In this document: positions 11,531 to 22,400 of the stretch, piece after piece
How positions within the stretch are numbered: position 1 is the stretch's first letter
Layout: the number at the start of each line of letters is the position of its first letter
From: Chamaea fasciata
Taxonomy: Eukaryota > Chordata > Aves > Passeriformes > Sylviidae
Direction of reading: 5' to 3'
Length of the DNA: 64,000 nucleotides
NCBI GenBank assembly: GCA_029207755.1
Contig: JARCOQ010000006.1
Span: 70,964,093 to 71,028,092 of the forward strand
The notes under the pieces: generated by a model
The model's input: only the letters and a program-made list of their open reading frames with translations
What the model was told of the DNA's origin: nothing
Database searches by the model: none
Position numbers and translations under genes: made by a program

Positions 11531-13634
11531 CGTTCTTCTACTGTCTTTTCCAAAGAAACGTCTGCTAAAGGCAGCGTGTGGCTCTGTATATGGAATTCAG
11601 TATTCCACAGGCAATAATGCTGTGTCTGTATTGGTTTGGTCGCACGTTGGGACCACTCAAGTTATTTAGTGGGGATGAGACTCCAAAAGTAAAGGAATCT
11701 CGCCCTCTTTCCTTGGTGAGGCAAAGGTGAAAAACTTCTAGCTTAGAAAAAATATTTTGTATGTTACTGTGATTACTGTGGTTGTTAATTTGGGGTGAGC
11801 TTTTGAGCATCCTTAGTGCAAAACGTTATCCTCTGGTTTTATAAACAAGTAGCAGACAGCTCTTCTCTCGTTAGAAACAGTGGGGAAATCCATATGTATA
11901 CATATTAAATAATAACCGTGTGAGTAAGAATCAGTCAAGTCTTTGATTTGGTTGCCATGGGCGGGTGACCTTTGAATTAGAGGTAGTTAGAACCTGTTGA
12001 AACGTGGACCTGTGTCACCTGGTCCAACACCGAAGTGCAGGCACACTTCTGCACCTAACAGCAAGGTTGGTTAAGCAGAGCTGATTGTGTGCAGCAGCAA
12101 GGTTGCAACTAAAAGGATTTAAAGTGGAAGAGATGTGGGTCACACTGGCTTTTAAGGCTTCCAGAGGCAAACAAGTCAGTTTTCCTGTTACAAGCTCTTG
12201 CTACCCTGGCATAATTACTTTTCATATCACTATAATTGGTAAAGTTATTTTTATTTACATCACCCTCTTGGCTTTGAGAGAACAGAATTCTGTTTCCAGA
12301 TCAACAGATGTTCTGTTAACCTGTTCGTACTACATTCAGCGCTGTAGTTCAGCCACATTATTGTACTGGGATCGTTTCTGAGTGGACTAAACTATTACAT
12401 CAGGTAGGTCAGTGGGGTTAGAATGGGGAGCCCTCCTTTCCACTCCTCAGGTTGGTCATTGGCAATATTCCCCTTGGTTTTGGGAAAACAAGAAATAGAA
12501 CTTGTAAATGACGAGTGGTAGGATTGATCCGTCAGGGGCACAAGTGAAATACATGCAGGGATCTTTCAGCATGTAACTTGCTTTTGTGACTTTTTCCCAG
12601 ATGATCACCCTTAAGCTAGAAATATGTCCTGTTCCAGGATACAGGATAAGAGAAGGAGCATTCCCTCAGGCTGTTGGAGCACTTGTCTGTGGTGGTGGGG
12701 GAGCAGCAGGACGGAAGCAGACCCCAGCCAGCTCCCCTGCTCTTGGCTGTGGGTGACCTTGCCGGCGTGAGAGGAGCAGGCAGCAGGCTGGGAAGCTGCA
12801 CCTGCAGAAGGTGGGGCCCTGCCCCTTTGCAGCAGATCCAGCAGTGTAACTGCAGCCATGAGGGAAGGCAAGAAGTGAGCTTGGGGAGCACAGCGGGCAC
12901 TTTGGGAATCAGACCTGGCAGGTCTTGAAGCACCTTCATGAGGGTGCCTTGGATCCTTCTTCGTGTTAACTGCAGCTTCTGCCCTCACAAGGCCGGAACC
13001 AAACACAGTAACGAAGGTGAATGCAGGTGGAGCAGGAAGGAAGACGAGAAGGCCCATTGCAATGTTGAATTAAATTAGCAAGGTCCTGTTCCCAAACCCG
13101 TTGAAATCAATAAAATGTCTGCTGTTGCCCTTAGTGAGCTGTTGCAAGAGGCCCTGTTTGACTTAGTTAAAATAGAATGTGACATCAATATTTTCAATCA
13201 ATATGAAAACAAATACAAGTGGAGCAATATTTGGAGTTAATGCAACTTAGCGATCATTGGGAAACCACAGGATGGGGACACTGTAGAAATGCCTATCTAG
13301 TTTATTTAGGTTTCTGATGAAACAAATATGCTGCTTGAATTGCCAACTCGGATGCAGCTGGGATACCTCTACCTCATAATTGGGGGATTTCTTTAAACCA
13401 GAGGCATCAGTCTCTGAAGGGCCTTTCTGCATCCTTTTCTTGGTGTTCGGGAAGTTGGTGTGTGCAAAGCCTTTCTTTGCCTTGGCGCAGCTTGGGCAGC
13501 AACAAAGGCTGACTGCAAGGATTTTCATGATTCTATGATGGCAATTATGTTATCTTGGCTCCTTGCTGGTCCGTAAGTGCTCACCTGTGACAGTGGTACT
13601 TTGGATTGATCAGCTGAGCTGCAGAACTTGGCCT

Positions 13635-13785
13635 TCGTGTGTTGTGGATGCTGGAAATTCAGAAAGGTTCAGAGAGAGGCTGCACAAATTTGTGGAAAAC
13701 AGCGGGTGAGGATGGCTGAGTAACTGGAGATGCCTGACGCAGATTCCGGGCAGTCTGAAACAACCAGAAGCTGCTGGAGTACCTG
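13635..13785 (+). repeat. Old CR1/L3-like LINE fragment
   Basis: The order GTTGTGGATGCTGGAAATTC, GGCTGCACAAATTTGTGGAA, then a degraded cCTGACGCAGATTCCGGGCAG-like block and CCAGAAGCTGCTGG follows the 3' region of an ancient amniote CR1 family, which I recall as distinct from the younger avian copies elsewhere in this window. It is strongly diverged, so the family call is tentative and the edges are approximate. Confidence 0.45.
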
Positions 13786-16599
13786 AAATTATCATCCCTG
13801 TTTTTCCTTTTCTATTCTTTGTTAGATACCAAGTTTTTAACCACTGTTGGAGCCAGAAGACTTTGCTCCTATCCCACAGTGACTGCTCTTATTTTACTAG
13901 GAGCATGTGGTCTCATTTTCTTTGTCCATAATATAGGAAAAATAAATTTGTAAGAGGAGATTACCATGTTCAGTAGCTCATTCAAGATGGAGGTAGCTAA
14001 GCAGTGTTTCTTTCTTCCTCATGGGTTAATTATTAATTGCACTTAATGTTTGTCAGCGGTGAGCTGAACACCTCCAAGACAGAAACCTGCTGTGTGTGTG
14101 GGGGGGTGGTATTTGAAATATTACTGGATCATCTGTGTTATGGTCTTGGTGATGACCACTAAAGGTGGCAGTGCTGTGATCTATACTCTGGTGGTCTAAC
14201 AGGAAAGAAGGGAAAGATGTTAAAACTGGTCTGATTTAGGCTCAACTGGCCTCTTTTTATTTCTTTGGTATTGCTTGCTTTTCAATTAATAAAATAGATA
14301 CCCTCAAGGTACAGAAAAAGGCAGGACATAGTTTTATACATCATCTTCTCAGTTCCTGTTCAGTGACACTAATTTCCAGCACAGAACTTTGATGAACACA
14401 TTGTCTTTGTATATCCAGTAAAATAAGAGTGAGAGAACGTAGAGCTTTTTTTTTTAACCTTAACGTATTTTCCCTCAGGAAATATAAAATGAGACCTTTA
14501 CAGCATGGATACGTGATTGCTAACTTACTTCCAGAGTTACCGTACCTTTAGAATTACATACCTATAGAATAACTGGTATGTGACTAGTAGCTAATGGTGT
14601 GGGTTAAACAATGAGCGATCCAGGAGGCAATTTATAACTGTAGCCTGTGCTTCCATAGTTTGTGCTTTTACTTTCTGCAAAGATTGCTTTGCTGCTTTTC
14701 TAGGAATACGTAGTCCTGCAGGTTCTGAAATGGCTGGATGTGCTAATACACACAATCCCTGGGAATACTCTTAGACAGTTGAATTAGGTACGTTGTTTCT
14801 CTGCGCTCTGGCACTTCCAAATATTTTTGTGCCTATTAAAACTATTCCATCACCTCCATCTGCATCCCTCAAGGAGGAGGTGTTGAGAGAAGAGCTTCCT
14901 GAGCAGAGGGAGAAGGCCGCCCACCTCTGCCATTTGGCCTGGCTGGGATTGCAGCAGGGGCGAGGTCTTCGTCCGTGCTTGTGGGTGGAGGTGAGCTAAT
15001 TCAGTGAGCCAGGGCTCTCTGGTTTCCAGGCCACTCACGGCTGCGTGCACGCCTCCAAGCCTGGCCTAACCTGCCCTGCCTCTCAGCAAGGAGCAGAAGT
15101 TTGGATCAGTGCGCAATTCGTAGGGACAGGGGTGTGATGGTTGTTGCAGATTTTGCAAAACACCTCGTGGATGCACCCGTGCGTTATTGTTTACAAGTTA
15201 GGCAGGGCGTCACTTTGGAGGGAGCCTAATTCCCCTGTGGAATTGTAATCTGCCTTGTCCAGAAGGGTCTTCCATGACAGTAGACAAAATATTGAGTTGT
15301 CCGGTTTTCACCCTGGCCAACTATTGCCTAGGACAGCCCTTTCCCATTTTCAGCTCTTTGAAACTGGTTTTGATTTCCAGGCAGTTTCCTGAATGTACTA
15401 GAGCTTAGAACTGGAATCAAGAGTCTGTATTCTGGCTAAGAAGCATGAAAGGCTTTTCCCACTCCATCAATGCCTCCCTGGTTTTTTTTGTACCTTTGGG
15501 AACAAATTTGAGTCACGCTTCCTCGGCATGGTTTCTAGGCTTGGTTTGAACTTTGTTTTTGCACTTCCTACATGATTTATACGGAGAGAAGCTCCTTTTT
15601 GTGAGCTGGACCCCTGATAGTGGATATGCTTCAGGGAAGATAATCACTTGTTTACATCCTCTCTTTTTGTACTCGCCTACCGTTGGGTTTCACCCACTAG
15701 GTTTTTATGGTCTGCAAATGCTGATTTGCTCAGCAAATCAAGTCTGTGTGCCTGAAAGCTGGCAGGTAAAGCCCGGTGCTGGTCAAAGCTGTGGCCATTG
15801 CAGCACTGCAGTGCCAGTGCTGAGTGTCTCAGCCGCTGGGGCAGGTCAGAGAGCACAACCTGGATGCTGTGAAATCAGCAGATCAGGTCAGGAAGCTGAT
15901 GCTTAAAGCTAGTTTGTGAACAGGCAGACAGGAGCTGGAACCCCAGTTAAGCATCCCCATCTTGGTATCTCATGGCGAGGTTCATCACCTGGAGTCTGTT
16001 CACAGATCACCCAGGGCTCTGTACAGCTGGAAGCCTTATAAGCTGTATTATCCCGAATGGGAATTTGTTGAATCTCACAAGTTCTCTATTTCTGTGTTCT
16101 AGGCTGAGGATGACACATGCATTTCAGAGAAAACCCACCCTTTTTCTGGAACTGTGTTCTTCTGTTATTGTGCATCTGCCCACTCTCCCACTCCCCTCCC
16201 ACGCGCCGTTTGTGACAGCATCGCTGTATATTCTGCTTTTCTGATGTAGCACCTCCACAATACGTTTTCTATGTTTGGGGGGAAATTGCTCAGTCTCCAT
16301 TTTTACTTGAAACTGTAACCTTCAGACTGATGTCTGCAGAAGGATTTGGTTTAGTTAGGATCTGTATACACAATGCGATGACAAGCCTGTTTCTGCTTTT
16401 TTTTTTTTTTTTGGAAAATCTTTCTTAAAACAGAACACTTCTTTCCTGCAGGGACATAAGCTGTGTCAAATATTGATACATACTTTGTGTTCTTCTCCTC
16501 AGACAAGATATGTTCTTTTAGGTTAAGGAGAAAATGTTTATGGAACATAGTAGAGAACTCATAGAGCTGGCCTGAAGTTCTTCTTTACCCATAATCCTA

Positions 16600-16720
16600 T
16601 TAAGATTCATAAATATTTATAAGAATATTTATATTTATGAATATAATATATAAAAAGAATATTTATTAAGTATTCTCTATATTTATAAATACTCTTTATA
16701 AATATAAAGAATATTTGCTA
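16600..16720. repeat. AT-rich inverted-repeat cluster
   Basis: Perfect 12-base arms ATTCATAAATAT (16605-16616) and ATATTTATGAAT (16631-16642) flank a 14-base spacer. More short AT inverted repeats follow, including AGTATT paired with AATACT. It could form a cruciform or be a decayed palindromic element. No transposon termini were recognised. Confidence 0.7.
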
Positions 16721-18971
16721 TTTCTTTTGATTTTACTTTGCATCAGTTGTTCGGTTCCAGGGTCTGATGTTTTTCTCTTGTGCAGCCTGGGTTAGAAAGT
16801 ACATTAAGTCCTTGGTTAACTTTTACGTGAGTTTTCTGAAAGAATAATTATTTGATACTGAGCTGATGAACCTGCATGTATCAATCATCAAAAGGTGACA
16901 AATTGTTTAATAATAATGCCTGCCATAAAGCCTTCTGGGTATCAAACCCTACTGCTGCACCGTGTCTCAGGATTTAAGCATTTAGTGGCTTAGACACCTT
17001 GGACCATGATCTGGGGAAATCCTAAGACTGGGATTTTTAGGTGGGGTAGCTTGTGATTTGGTCTTATTTTCAAACTTCTTGTTTGAGATCCCATGAAAAG
17101 GTTGGAAAGGTATCAGGAAAGTTCAGTTCTAGACTTCCAGCTGTTCATTTCTGCTTTACAAGTGATGGCACCCGTGAGGTTTATACAGTGTGAAGAAGAC
17201 AAGGCATGCCAGAGTCCTATCAGGGATTCCAATTACTCCCTCTATTTTATTCCCACGGCTGCCTCCACCTGTCTCACTGTTCTGGTGGCTGTTGCTGCAG
17301 CCACTTTTGTTTTAGCCATTAGCTTTGTGTAGCCTAGTTTTCCTCAAATGGGAACAACTGGGAGAAAGTCAGCCTGTATGAAGAGAGGAGCCAGAAAAAG
17401 CTTGGCTGGCACTCCCTGCCCTGCTGCTTCCCATGCCTCCTTCCACTAGGAAAATGTGTTTTTGATTGAATGCACAGATGACTGGCTCAAATACAAAATA
17501 TATCCCTGTTCTAAAGATGCTTTTATAATGCTTTGTAATTTTCATATGCAATCCACGGCCCGTGGTATTCTCAAAGGGAGACCTTACAGTAACAACAGAA
17601 GTCACCAATGAGGATTGGTTCCACGGTGACAATAAATGGTCCTGCTTCCCATGAATTGGAGACCACAGCAGTGCGAGGGGGGAATTCAGGCTGGTCTGTG
17701 AGCTGCTGTCACATGAAGAGCTCTCAGGACGTCTGTCACTCATGTGGTGGGGCTGTGTCACAAAGAAATTCATGGTGCTTGGCTCTAGGGACAGTTCAGT
17801 ACAATTCCCTGAAGTCAGGGAATATATTGCAGGGGGAAACTTGGCTCAGGGAACGGTTTCTTAGATTTGGTGGGGGTGTCGATGAGCTGCCATGTCCCTG
17901 TGACTTGGGTGGTGACTAAGCCAGGGATGCAGAGGGCTCTGCTGCACTGGGGAGTCACATCCTGCCTCTCCCTCAGCACCTGCCTGAAGGGGCTGGAGCA
18001 GTGGTGTTGGAGGGAGCTGAAATGGGATCAGTTGTCTGCTAGCAACTACTGCAAAGTCTCTTTTGATCTACCCGTGTCCTGTTTTGATGAGTAAAATTTG
18101 ATGCTAAATGTAATAAGAGTTACCCGGGGAGGCAGGAGCAGAACTTTGATGTGCTCCTTTTAGCAGGGGGAATGAGCAATGAGGAAATGACAGAGCCATC
18201 TGTCTCAGATATCAACGCCAGTAATTAGTGTTCAAAATCCAAATGATATTTGGGGACCGGGGGGGCGACTAAGTAGCAAAATATTGTCACCGTGGCTTTC
18301 GGTGGCTGTTGGTGCACAGGTACAAGCACTGTCCATCTTCAAGGCGGGTCTTCAGGAATTGTTTTAGGAAGTGCCTGAGAGCTGCTTTAGGGGTGGAAAA
18401 CTCACAAGCAGCACCCCTGGTGGTATTATTTTTCCTTTGGTGGGGTTGAGCTGAGCGGGGCAGGCTGAGCCTGCGTGCTCTGCGCTGTCCCCCCTGGCTG
18501 CGTTCGGTTCGCCGCTGAATGCAGCTCTCCTGATGCAGCCTCACGTGGCTGCAGAGGCACAATGAGGACTTGAGCATTGCCAGCCCTTTCCAGGCGTCTC
18601 TCCTGCTGCCTGCAGGTGAGCGGGCTGAGCCTGGGCTCTCCCAGCCCCGCACCTTTTCCTCCCGGCTTCCCACGGACCTCCTCGGCACTGAGGGAAGATC
18701 GTGAGGAGGAGAGGAGCAGGAAGGCGTGTGCCGGGCTCCGGCACCGCCGGTGGCAGCAGCAGCAAAGTCAGTAAGTCAGACTGCACCATTTTCTTCTCAC
18801 CCCGCGTAAAGGCGATGTGAGAAGCTGACGGGAGCTGCACCCTCCCCCTCTCACTGGGGATGCTGAAGCGGAGCCCTTCTCCCAGCCAGAAGACGCAGCC
18901 TCTCTGGAGGAATCCCAGAAGAGCTTCCCAATTTGGTGATGTGTGTTTAAAGGCCGATTTTTCTTTTCCTT

Positions 18972-19000
18972 CCCCCCCCCCCCCCCCCGGTTTTTTTTTT
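18972..19000. repeat. Poly-C/poly-T homopolymer tract
   Basis: Seventeen C followed by GG and ten T. On the other strand this is a G17 run. It sits just before the possible acceptor at 19011-19012 and may serve as its pyrimidine tract. Homopolymer lengths like this are prone to sequencing error. Confidence 0.85.
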
Positions 19001-19168
19001 CCTCCTTCCCAGCTGAGTCTGAAGCCCGCCTTCTCTTGCAGCCACAGCCAAGCTGAAGGGCTTCCAGCCTGCTAGGAGGGATTTTCTGCCCGCTCCCTGC
19101 TCGCGTGTGTGTGGCTGCGGGCACTTTGGCACACTGCGTGTGTGGACACGGCTCTCCTGCTCCGAGCT

Positions 19169-19201
19169 ATGGGTGCTGCAGGGGCTGGGGCAGAGCCCTG
19201 A
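19169..19201 (+). CDS. Short upstream ORF in the first-exon-A leader
   Basis: A ten-codon frame opens with ATG at 19169 and closes with TGA at 19199-19201, about 150 bases before the main start. It is out of frame with the main coding sequence (the starts differ by 179 bases). If the leader is transcribed as drawn, it is the kind of upstream frame that can dampen translation. I have no evidence that it is translated, and the peptide has no recognisable features. Confidence 0.25.
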   Translation: MGAAGAGAEP

Positions 19202-19347
19202 CCTTTCCCGGGGTGCCGGAGGAGGAAGAGTGGATTACGCCGTGAACTTGTGGCTCGCAGCCAGTGCCCTTGCGGAAAAAAGAAATCACCTGGATATCCG
19301 CGTGTGGTGGGAGCAGCTTCCTTGGAGCTGGTGTTTTCCTCGTCAAA

Positions 19348-19470
19348 ATGGCTCACGCAGCCGCTTCCATTAAAAAAGTTCGAGAGTCTGAAATCGAAGA
19401 GAGGGAGAGAAACCTTGAGAAGGAAAGGAAAAGACAGCGGAAAATCTCTAGGGCTGATCGGAAACGCAAG
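19348..19470 (+). CDS. ANK2: ANK2 alternative first coding exon A (MAHAA-type N-terminus)
   Basis: This 41-codon exon begins with ATG in a strong context (A at -3, G at +4), with an in-frame stop upstream at 19243. It ends exactly in phase 0 at AAG followed by the donor gtatga. The peptide starts MAHAAASIKK and is rich in Glu, Lys and Arg, so it is probably helical. Basic clusters lie at residues 25-31 and 38-41, and Ser34 sits in an R-K-I-S context that a basophilic kinase could use. The MAHAA start followed by a charged stretch resembles the N-terminus of an ankyrin-G (ANK3) isoform as I remember it, suggesting a first exon inherited from the common ancestor of the two paralogues. It would splice to the first ankyrin-repeat exon at 51011, about 31.5 kb away. 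Role inferred: an isoform-specific N-terminal tail ahead of the membrane-binding repeat domain. Confidence 0.85.
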
Positions 19471-22400
19471 GTATGAGGGGGAAACCAGCCCCCTTCTCCC
19501 TTCCCCTCACCCTTCACCCTCTGTCTGTGCAGCACTTCACAGGTGTTCGCTGCCATGTGCAATGCTCTCCGCTTCGTTTTCCATACCTTTCCCATCACGT
19601 TTCCCTTTTGCATCCCTTCCCATCCCCTCTGAGCTCTGCTGTGGACTTAGCCCATCTGCAGTGAGATTAAAATCCTGCCAGCCATGGCAGCCCACAGCCG
19701 CACAGGGGTCGTGCACACAAAGATGGCATGCCGGTATTGCCACTTTCCCTTCGTCCCAGAAGGCCTGGAGCTCCCTGCCATCATTCCCAGCCGGGTGTTC
19801 CAAGCCTCTGGCTGATCTGGAGAAGTTATCAAGGGAAGGGAGGTGGCTGTGCTTGTGCTTTGCGGCGTGAAGGTGCATTTCTCTACTTCTCAACAGCATT
19901 TCTCCCCCATTTCCCATTTTTAGTTCCGCTTCCCACCTCCCCGGCAGTGCTCGGTGCTGTGTGTAGGACCCGCCTTGGGGTGCTGGGAGCATCAGCTGAG
20001 CTGTGTTGCAGTTTTTGGGTGTCATAAAAGGGATCCTGTATTTACACTGCACACTGCAGGTGTATTTGTCTAGGTAGGGCCTGGCACCACAATCTGCGAT
20101 CTGTCGGCTTTGCCTCTGTTACTGATGGCAATTTCTAGTTCTCTTAAGGCGTACCTCTTTAGATGGTTCTGATTTAGGGGAGGTTTCTCATAATTTATAA
20201 TTAACTGTTGTTTTCCTCCTGTGTTAGAGGGAAAGGCAGCTCTCATTGTCTTGGGATGACAAAATAGAGGAGAATAAAAAAAATCAATAGAGGTGATTTG
20301 TTTGCCGGATCACTGTGTAGTTTCCAAGGACACAAAAAATACAATAGTGGAGAAAGTGCTAAAATGAAGGTTCTGTTAACCTTAGCTTTAGGACTGTGAC
20401 ACATTGGGAGTGCCTGCATTGATGCCTTCTCATTGCTGGTTTTTCCTGGTGTGTCTGGATTCTCTAGCTTGTGGCATGCATTAACTCATTCCACGACAAT
20501 GTGTTTTTATCCATTCTTTATCCATTTCTCTGAAAGAGAAAATATAAAGAGGCAATCCCACACCCCCCCCTCCCCACCCTTTCTGCCACACTGCGTGTAA
20601 ACACAGATCTCTGTAAAAAGAAAAGCCTAGAATTCAGCCATGTAATATTTGAATTTACAGATCCTTTTGGCAGATCTCTAGAATTCAGAAGCCATCTGCT
20701 CCCTTGGCATACCTGGGCAGTTTTGAATTTGTTTTGCATTCAGTCTTAGGGCTTTTTATATTCTGAACTGCATGTCTGAAATAAAACGACAGAGGCCGTT
20801 TGATGCCTTTGGGACCTTTGGGTGTGATCTCCGTGACTTTTCAAACGCTCACTTTGCAGAGTTCATTAAGTCACAGCCCAATTGTCTTTATCAAAAAACA
20901 GGGATGTCATTTCTCATGTATGCAGTGCCTGGATGCTGGGCAGCGCTGCTTGGGGCAGATTGTGATTACTCTCCTAATCCCTTAAATGGGACACTGCAGC
21001 AGACGGTAGTTTTTGTGATTATATTTTTGATTGTGGAATCCTCTGCAAAACAGCCTTTTAAAAAAGTGTACTTAATGTGTGGATGTCCTTGCTGGAAGGG
21101 TTTTTTTGTTTTTTTTTTTTTTTTTCTATCTGCCCAGCACCCATCTCAGTTACTTCATTACAGCGTGTGTTGTTTTTCCTGATTTTCACAAATCCTATTT
21201 CCTCAACATGTTTGGTTCAAATGCCTGTTGGACTACTTTAATTAAAGCTGGATAGAATTAATACTGCCCCTTCTGCTATCTCTTTTCCCAGAGTGCTGCA
21301 CATCCCTGTCTGCAAGCAGGCAGGCTCAGGCCGCATTTGTGTCAGTAATCATGTGTGGCGATGCAGGCCCCTAATCAGATTTTTGTATCCGGGGATCACC
21401 AGTGGGCTTTGCTTAGAAAATACGGAGAACACTTCGGTGTTGTGTGCGCTTCCTCCTTTTTAATATTCAGCCCCTGCTCCTGGCTCCCTTCCACTGCGGC
21501 TGTACCTTGCTGTTACATAAACAAGGCTGCACCCTAAACTTGCCTTCAGTCAGATGGTTGGGGGTGAGTCAGGCTGGGCTTTTCCGTCCTGCTCCTGCTG
21601 CAGGAGACACACAGCAGCACAGGAGCGACTTGTTTATGTCTGTATCTATACATGCTCGTGCTGTGCAGGGTGTAGAGCAGGTCGGATGTGTGGCTATGTA
21701 TGCACACCCATCATGTACACTGAACAACCCAAACAGAGAATATATATGGTACGTAGAGTTTTTTTTATTCGGTCGTCAGTTCAAGCGAGATACGTACCTG
21801 TGAGATATTTATGTATCTGTCACTTTAATTCCTGAAGAGCGATAAGTGGTTTTACTGTGAAATGGGATTATCTCCTAGTAGAGGCCCTCCCAGTTTTTGT
21901 TGACTTTCTTGGAAAATGGAGGCTAGGAACAAGTTAGCTGTGCGGGTCCGTGAGAGGCAAAATGCAAATTAATATGGTTTTGATTGCTCTCAGCAAAAGC
22001 GTTTCTGCATAGGGGGAATCTGGTCCCAGCTTTATGATGCCTTTGAAAGGCCTTACACTGCAGTGAGTGGATTTTCCCGACAATGGAGATCCATTTTGTT
22101 TGTGGAAGGATCATTGGAGTGGGGGAGCGTGTCAGGTGTTGTGGGCTGTCTTTCCCAACCCTCATTTGGATACGTGCCGTGCACCAGTACGTGCCGAGTG
22201 CACGAAGCGCTCGTTCGGCCTCGTGACAGAAACTTTTCCTGTGTCCCTGGAACATCCTGATTATGAAAAGAGGATAAATGAAGGGGCCATGGCCTTAGCT
22301 CTTCCACTCTGGCAGGACGCTGAGCATCTCTGAGTACCATTCCATCCTTCTCCAAGCTGTCAGGGATGCTGCAGGCTGTGGGCCTGTAGGGCCTCTGCCT

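Larger units (their letters stand above)
11531..18440. other. Non-coding stretch before first exon A
   Basis: No exon is recognised. The stretch contains one old CR1-like fragment near 13635, a run of AT-rich inverted repeats near 16600, and an ordinary AT-rich background. A gtaagt donor at 13573 follows a short frame starting ATG at 13538, but that frame ends in phase 2 and cannot feed the phase-0 ankyrin exon. Confidence 0.55.
18441..19347 (+). promoter_or_regulatory. ANK2: Putative promoter and 5' leader of ANK2 first exon A
   Basis: GC- and CpG-rich DNA ends at the start codon of first exon A. I saw no TATA box near a plausible start, which fits a CpG-type promoter. Reading upstream from the ATG in frame, a stop (TGA) occurs at 19243-19245 with no ATG in between, so 19348 is the first usable start. 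A possible 5'-UTR intron runs from a gtaagt at 18771 to an AG at 19011-19012, the latter after a long pyrimidine tract. A short upstream frame lies at 19169-19201. The transcription start itself cannot be placed from sequence. Confidence 0.5.

Noticed and set aside
11030..11617. 195-codon open frame on the plus strand
   Set aside because: It spans the CR1 end and the GC-rich block, where stops are rare. No domain and no sensible start or splice context.
12000..12062. CR1-like stretch (CACCTGGTCCAACACC)
   Set aside because: Only one short block resembles CR1 and the expected flanking blocks are missing.
13520..13550. CATGATTCTATGATGG resembling a CR1 terminal repeat
   Set aside because: No CR1 body precedes it, so it may be a chance match.
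13538..13578. ATG-started short frame ending at a gtaagt donor
   Set aside because: The segment is 35 bases, so it ends in phase 2 and cannot join the phase-0 ankyrin exon.
19250..19870. 206-codon plus-strand frame over first exon A
   Set aside because: It is in a different frame from the exon and reads through the splice donor into the intron. The ankyrin-compatible frame is the one starting at 19348.
19537..20052. 171-codon minus-strand frame
   Set aside because: Lies in the intron just after first exon A. No family, no start or splice support.
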